Under the pieces are notes generated by a model, which saw nothing but the letters and a program-made list of their open reading frames with translations, ran no database searches and was not told where the DNA came from. A stretch of 64,000 nucleotides of DNA. Origin: Planctomycetota bacterium (GTDB lineage: Bacteria; Planctomycetota; UBA1135; JACQFD01). Of the stretch, positions 62,352 to 64,000 are shown in pieces. How positions within the stretch are numbered: the first letter of the stretch is position 1; the number at the start of each line of letters is the position of its first letter. Both the position numbers and the translations under genes were made by a program. The stretch is taken from positions 372,001 through 436,000 of the forward strand of contig JACQFD010000021.1 in assembly GCA_016200225.1 (NCBI GenBank), given 5' to 3'.

Positions 62352-63968
62352 ATGAAATTATCGAAACTCACCCTCCCCGCCGCGCTCGTCGGCGCGGCCG
62401 CATTCTTAACAATGCCGAGAACCTCCAACGGATATGTTCTGCTTGGAGTGTCCCTGAACGCCTCGTCGACGGGATTTCAAGTCGATCAAAGTTCATTTAC
62501 GGACGCCGCGTCGAATAATAACGTTGCGGCGGATGCTAATTTTCCAGGAGCCACCGGCGCGGCCATGTCGTGCTGGAAAGCGGCCGCAGAATGGGCCTCG
62601 CAAAAGCGCGCCGGAAACGGCAACGGCGATCCGTCGCAAAACGGTGGACTCGGCAATGGCGGTTCGAACTTCGATTTCATGTATGAAGGCGTGGCCAACA
62701 GCGCCGGCGGCGGCACGTCGTGCGTGATTTCAGCCGGCGGATTTTTGGGCGGCGGCGTATTCGCCGTCACCGGTCCGTCGAACAACGGCTGGTCGATCAC
62801 ATTTGATAATTCATCAAATAACGGCTGGAACTGGGTCGACGGTCCCGGCAACGAAACCGGCGGACAAAGCACCGACATTCAGGGCATTGCCGCGCATGAA
62901 ATCGGTCACGCGCTCGGCCTCGGTCACTCGGCCGACGGCAATGCGACGATGTATGCATTCACGTCCCAGACGGGTTCATACAATTTGCGCACGATTGAAA
63001 CCGACGACACGAACGGCGAAGCCGCCATTTATGGAACACTCGGAGTTTCGAAACCGGCGATTACCGCAATAAGCGGCAATAATTTTATCGGAGGCGTAAT
63101 AACAATTACGGGCACCAACTTCAGCTCGACCGGCAACGAGGTCTGGTTTACTAAGAATTACGCGGGCGCCACTTCGGGCGGTCCGCCGGCGCCCGTGATG
63201 CAAACCGGCGTCAGTTCGTCGAACGGCGGCACGACGATCAATGTTACTGTTCCGGCGAATTCCGCAACGGGCGAAGTCATTGTCCGGCAATCGGGCGCGC
63301 TTTCGCAATCGACGAAATCCGCGCCGTTCCCGCTGACGATTCTCGCCGGACCGCCGACGCCGATCATTACAAGTTTCTCGCCGAATCCGATTCAAATTAT
63401 CGCATCGCCGATTCCGACGCTAACGATCAACGGCATCAAGTTCACGGGCGCGACAAGTGTACAAATCGGATCCGCGACGTATTCGGGATCGCACATTACT
63501 GTGTTGAACGACACTGCGATTACGGTGAAATTCATGCCTCCGCCGAATGAAGCGGGCTCGGTAAACGTCACGGTGACCGGACCGTCCGGCACGAGTCCCG
63601 TGCTCGCCGAAACTATTAATCTTCCCGCGGGGAACATACTGCAAGCCGATCCAATCAATCCGGCATCGGGCGCGAACGTGACGTTTTATTATGGAACTCC
63701 GGCCGCGGGCGATTATCCGCTCGTTGCCTACAGTTCGTGCATTTCGCCGCTCCCGGTGCCTCCATATTTCACATTGTCGATCGGCGGATGCGGCGATCTT
63801 AACTTTCTCGATCTCGGAAATCCGACCGGCGCGAATGGAATCGCCTCGCAGACCGTGACCGTTCCCTCGACGTTTCACGGCATCGCGATACTACAATTTA
63901 TCCGCTACAATCCGTCGCTGCCTTATCCGCTGCCTGTGAGCAATCTTTCAATTATTAACGTTCCCTAG
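62352..63968 (+). CDS. Matrixin-like zinc metalloprotease with IPT/TIG domains
   Basis: 538 residues with a signal peptide. The catalytic domain (about 40-225) has HEIGHALGLGHS (H182, E183, H186, H192), the metzincin HExxHxxGxxH motif, followed by the Met-turn at M200 (ATMYAF). The mature region is Gly/Asn-rich and contains C74 and C124, possibly a cysteine switch or disulfide. Two IPT/TIG Ig-like domains follow (about 233-330, ISGNNFIGGVITITGTNF; about 340-430, ITSFSPNPIQI and LTINGIKFTGATS), then another beta domain with paired cysteines (SSCISPLP, SIGGCGDLN). Secreted peptidase with adhesive tail. Confidence 0.9.
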   Translation: MKLSKLTLPAALVGAAAFLTMPRTSNGYVLLGVSLNASSTGFQVDQSSFTDAASNNNVAADANFPGATGAAMSCWKAAAEWASQKRAGNGNGDPSQNGGLGNGGSNFDFMYEGVANSAGGGTSCVISAGGFLGGGVFAVTGPSNNGWSITFDNSSNNGWNWVDGPGNETGGQSTDIQGIAAHEIGHALGLGHSADGNATMYAFTSQTGSYNLRTIETDDTNGEAAIYGTLGVSKPAITAISGNNFIGGVITITGTNFSSTGNEVWFTKNYAGATSGGPPAPVMQTGVSSSNGGTTINVTVPANSATGEVIVRQSGALSQSTKSAPFPLTILAGPPTPIITSFSPNPIQIIASPIPTLTINGIKFTGATSVQIGSATYSGSHITVLNDTAITVKFMPPPNEAGSVNVTVTGPSGTSPVLAETINLPAGNILQADPINPASGANVTFYYGTPAAGDYPLVAYSSCISPLPVPPYFTLSIGGCGDLNFLDLGNPTGANGIASQTVTVPSTFHGIAILQFIRYNPSLPYPLPVSNLSIINVP

Positions 63969-64000
63969 CGGACGAATTAATTGATTTATTGATATAATTA

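Noticed and set aside
1..64000. tRNA, rRNA or CRISPR arrays
   Set aside because: No T-loop/anticodon pattern, rRNA-like block or regularly spaced repeats were found by reading both strands.

Overview
The window looks like a chromosomal segment of a GC-rich, didermic (LPS-containing) bacterium. It carries LpxC fused to FabZ, BamA, a Skp/OmpH chaperone, an OmpA-family protein, many Sec and lipoprotein signal peptides, and type IV pilus/type II secretion parts. No rRNA, tRNA, CRISPR array, prophage or complete IS was seen. The LpxC-FabZ fusion, the two pseudopilins and the very large Gly-rich Ig-like surface proteins fit Planctomycetota-like or other poorly cultured phyla, but the sequence alone does not fix the phylum.

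Region 1 (1-3.96 kb, minus strand): the start of a radical SAM enzyme of the MJ0619/tetraether-synthase type (cut by the left edge), a zinc-ribbon membrane protein, a metallophosphoesterase, an NrnA-type DHH phosphoesterase and an amidohydrolase. A strong terminator hairpin overlaps the 5' end of the amidohydrolase frame and argues for a shorter GTG-started protein.

Region 2 (4-35.7 kb, mostly minus): a surface and secretion locus. A PilT gene, a PilB-like gene that has lost its ATPase motifs, PilC, a TPR protein and two paralogous pseudopilins are packed together. An EF-G paralogue, an OmpA-like protein and a prepilin peptidase follow upstream. Around them lie six very large exported proteins in three groups: a Gly-rich lipoprotein and its decayed copy; two further lipoproteins; and a tandem pair of Sec-exported proteins. 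All end in a similar beta-rich module. A HEAT-repeat protein and TatD lie on the plus strand between the first lipoprotein and its broken copy.

Region 3 (36-50.3 kb, minus): a housekeeping block, in transcription order glmU, prs, rplY, pth, rpsF, rpsR, rplI, dnaB, bamA, skp, lpxC-fabZ, a Gfo/Idh/MocA oxidoreductase and an unusual pyrB fused to a PyrI-type zinc domain plus an Ada-like tail. ssb is absent from its usual place between rpsF and rpsR. A 164-bp element with perfect 17-bp terminal inverted repeats and no ORF (MITE-like) sits between rplI and dnaB.

Region 4 (50.4-64 kb, both strands): a polyprenyl-type glycosyltransferase, an unrecognised Cys-containing protein overlapping an alkaline-phosphatase-superfamily enzyme, a GH36/GH27-like protein with an NPCBM domain and an odd catalytic segment, mutY, a large membrane protein with a spermidine-synthase-like domain and TPRs, and a small secreted protein directly followed by a matrixin-type metalloprotease with IPT/TIG domains.

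Many starts are TTG or GTG and overlap the previous stop (TTGA/GTGA/ATGA), so translational coupling looks common. AT-rich codons (TTA, CTA, ATA, GTA, ACA) occur in small clusters within otherwise GC-rich genes.
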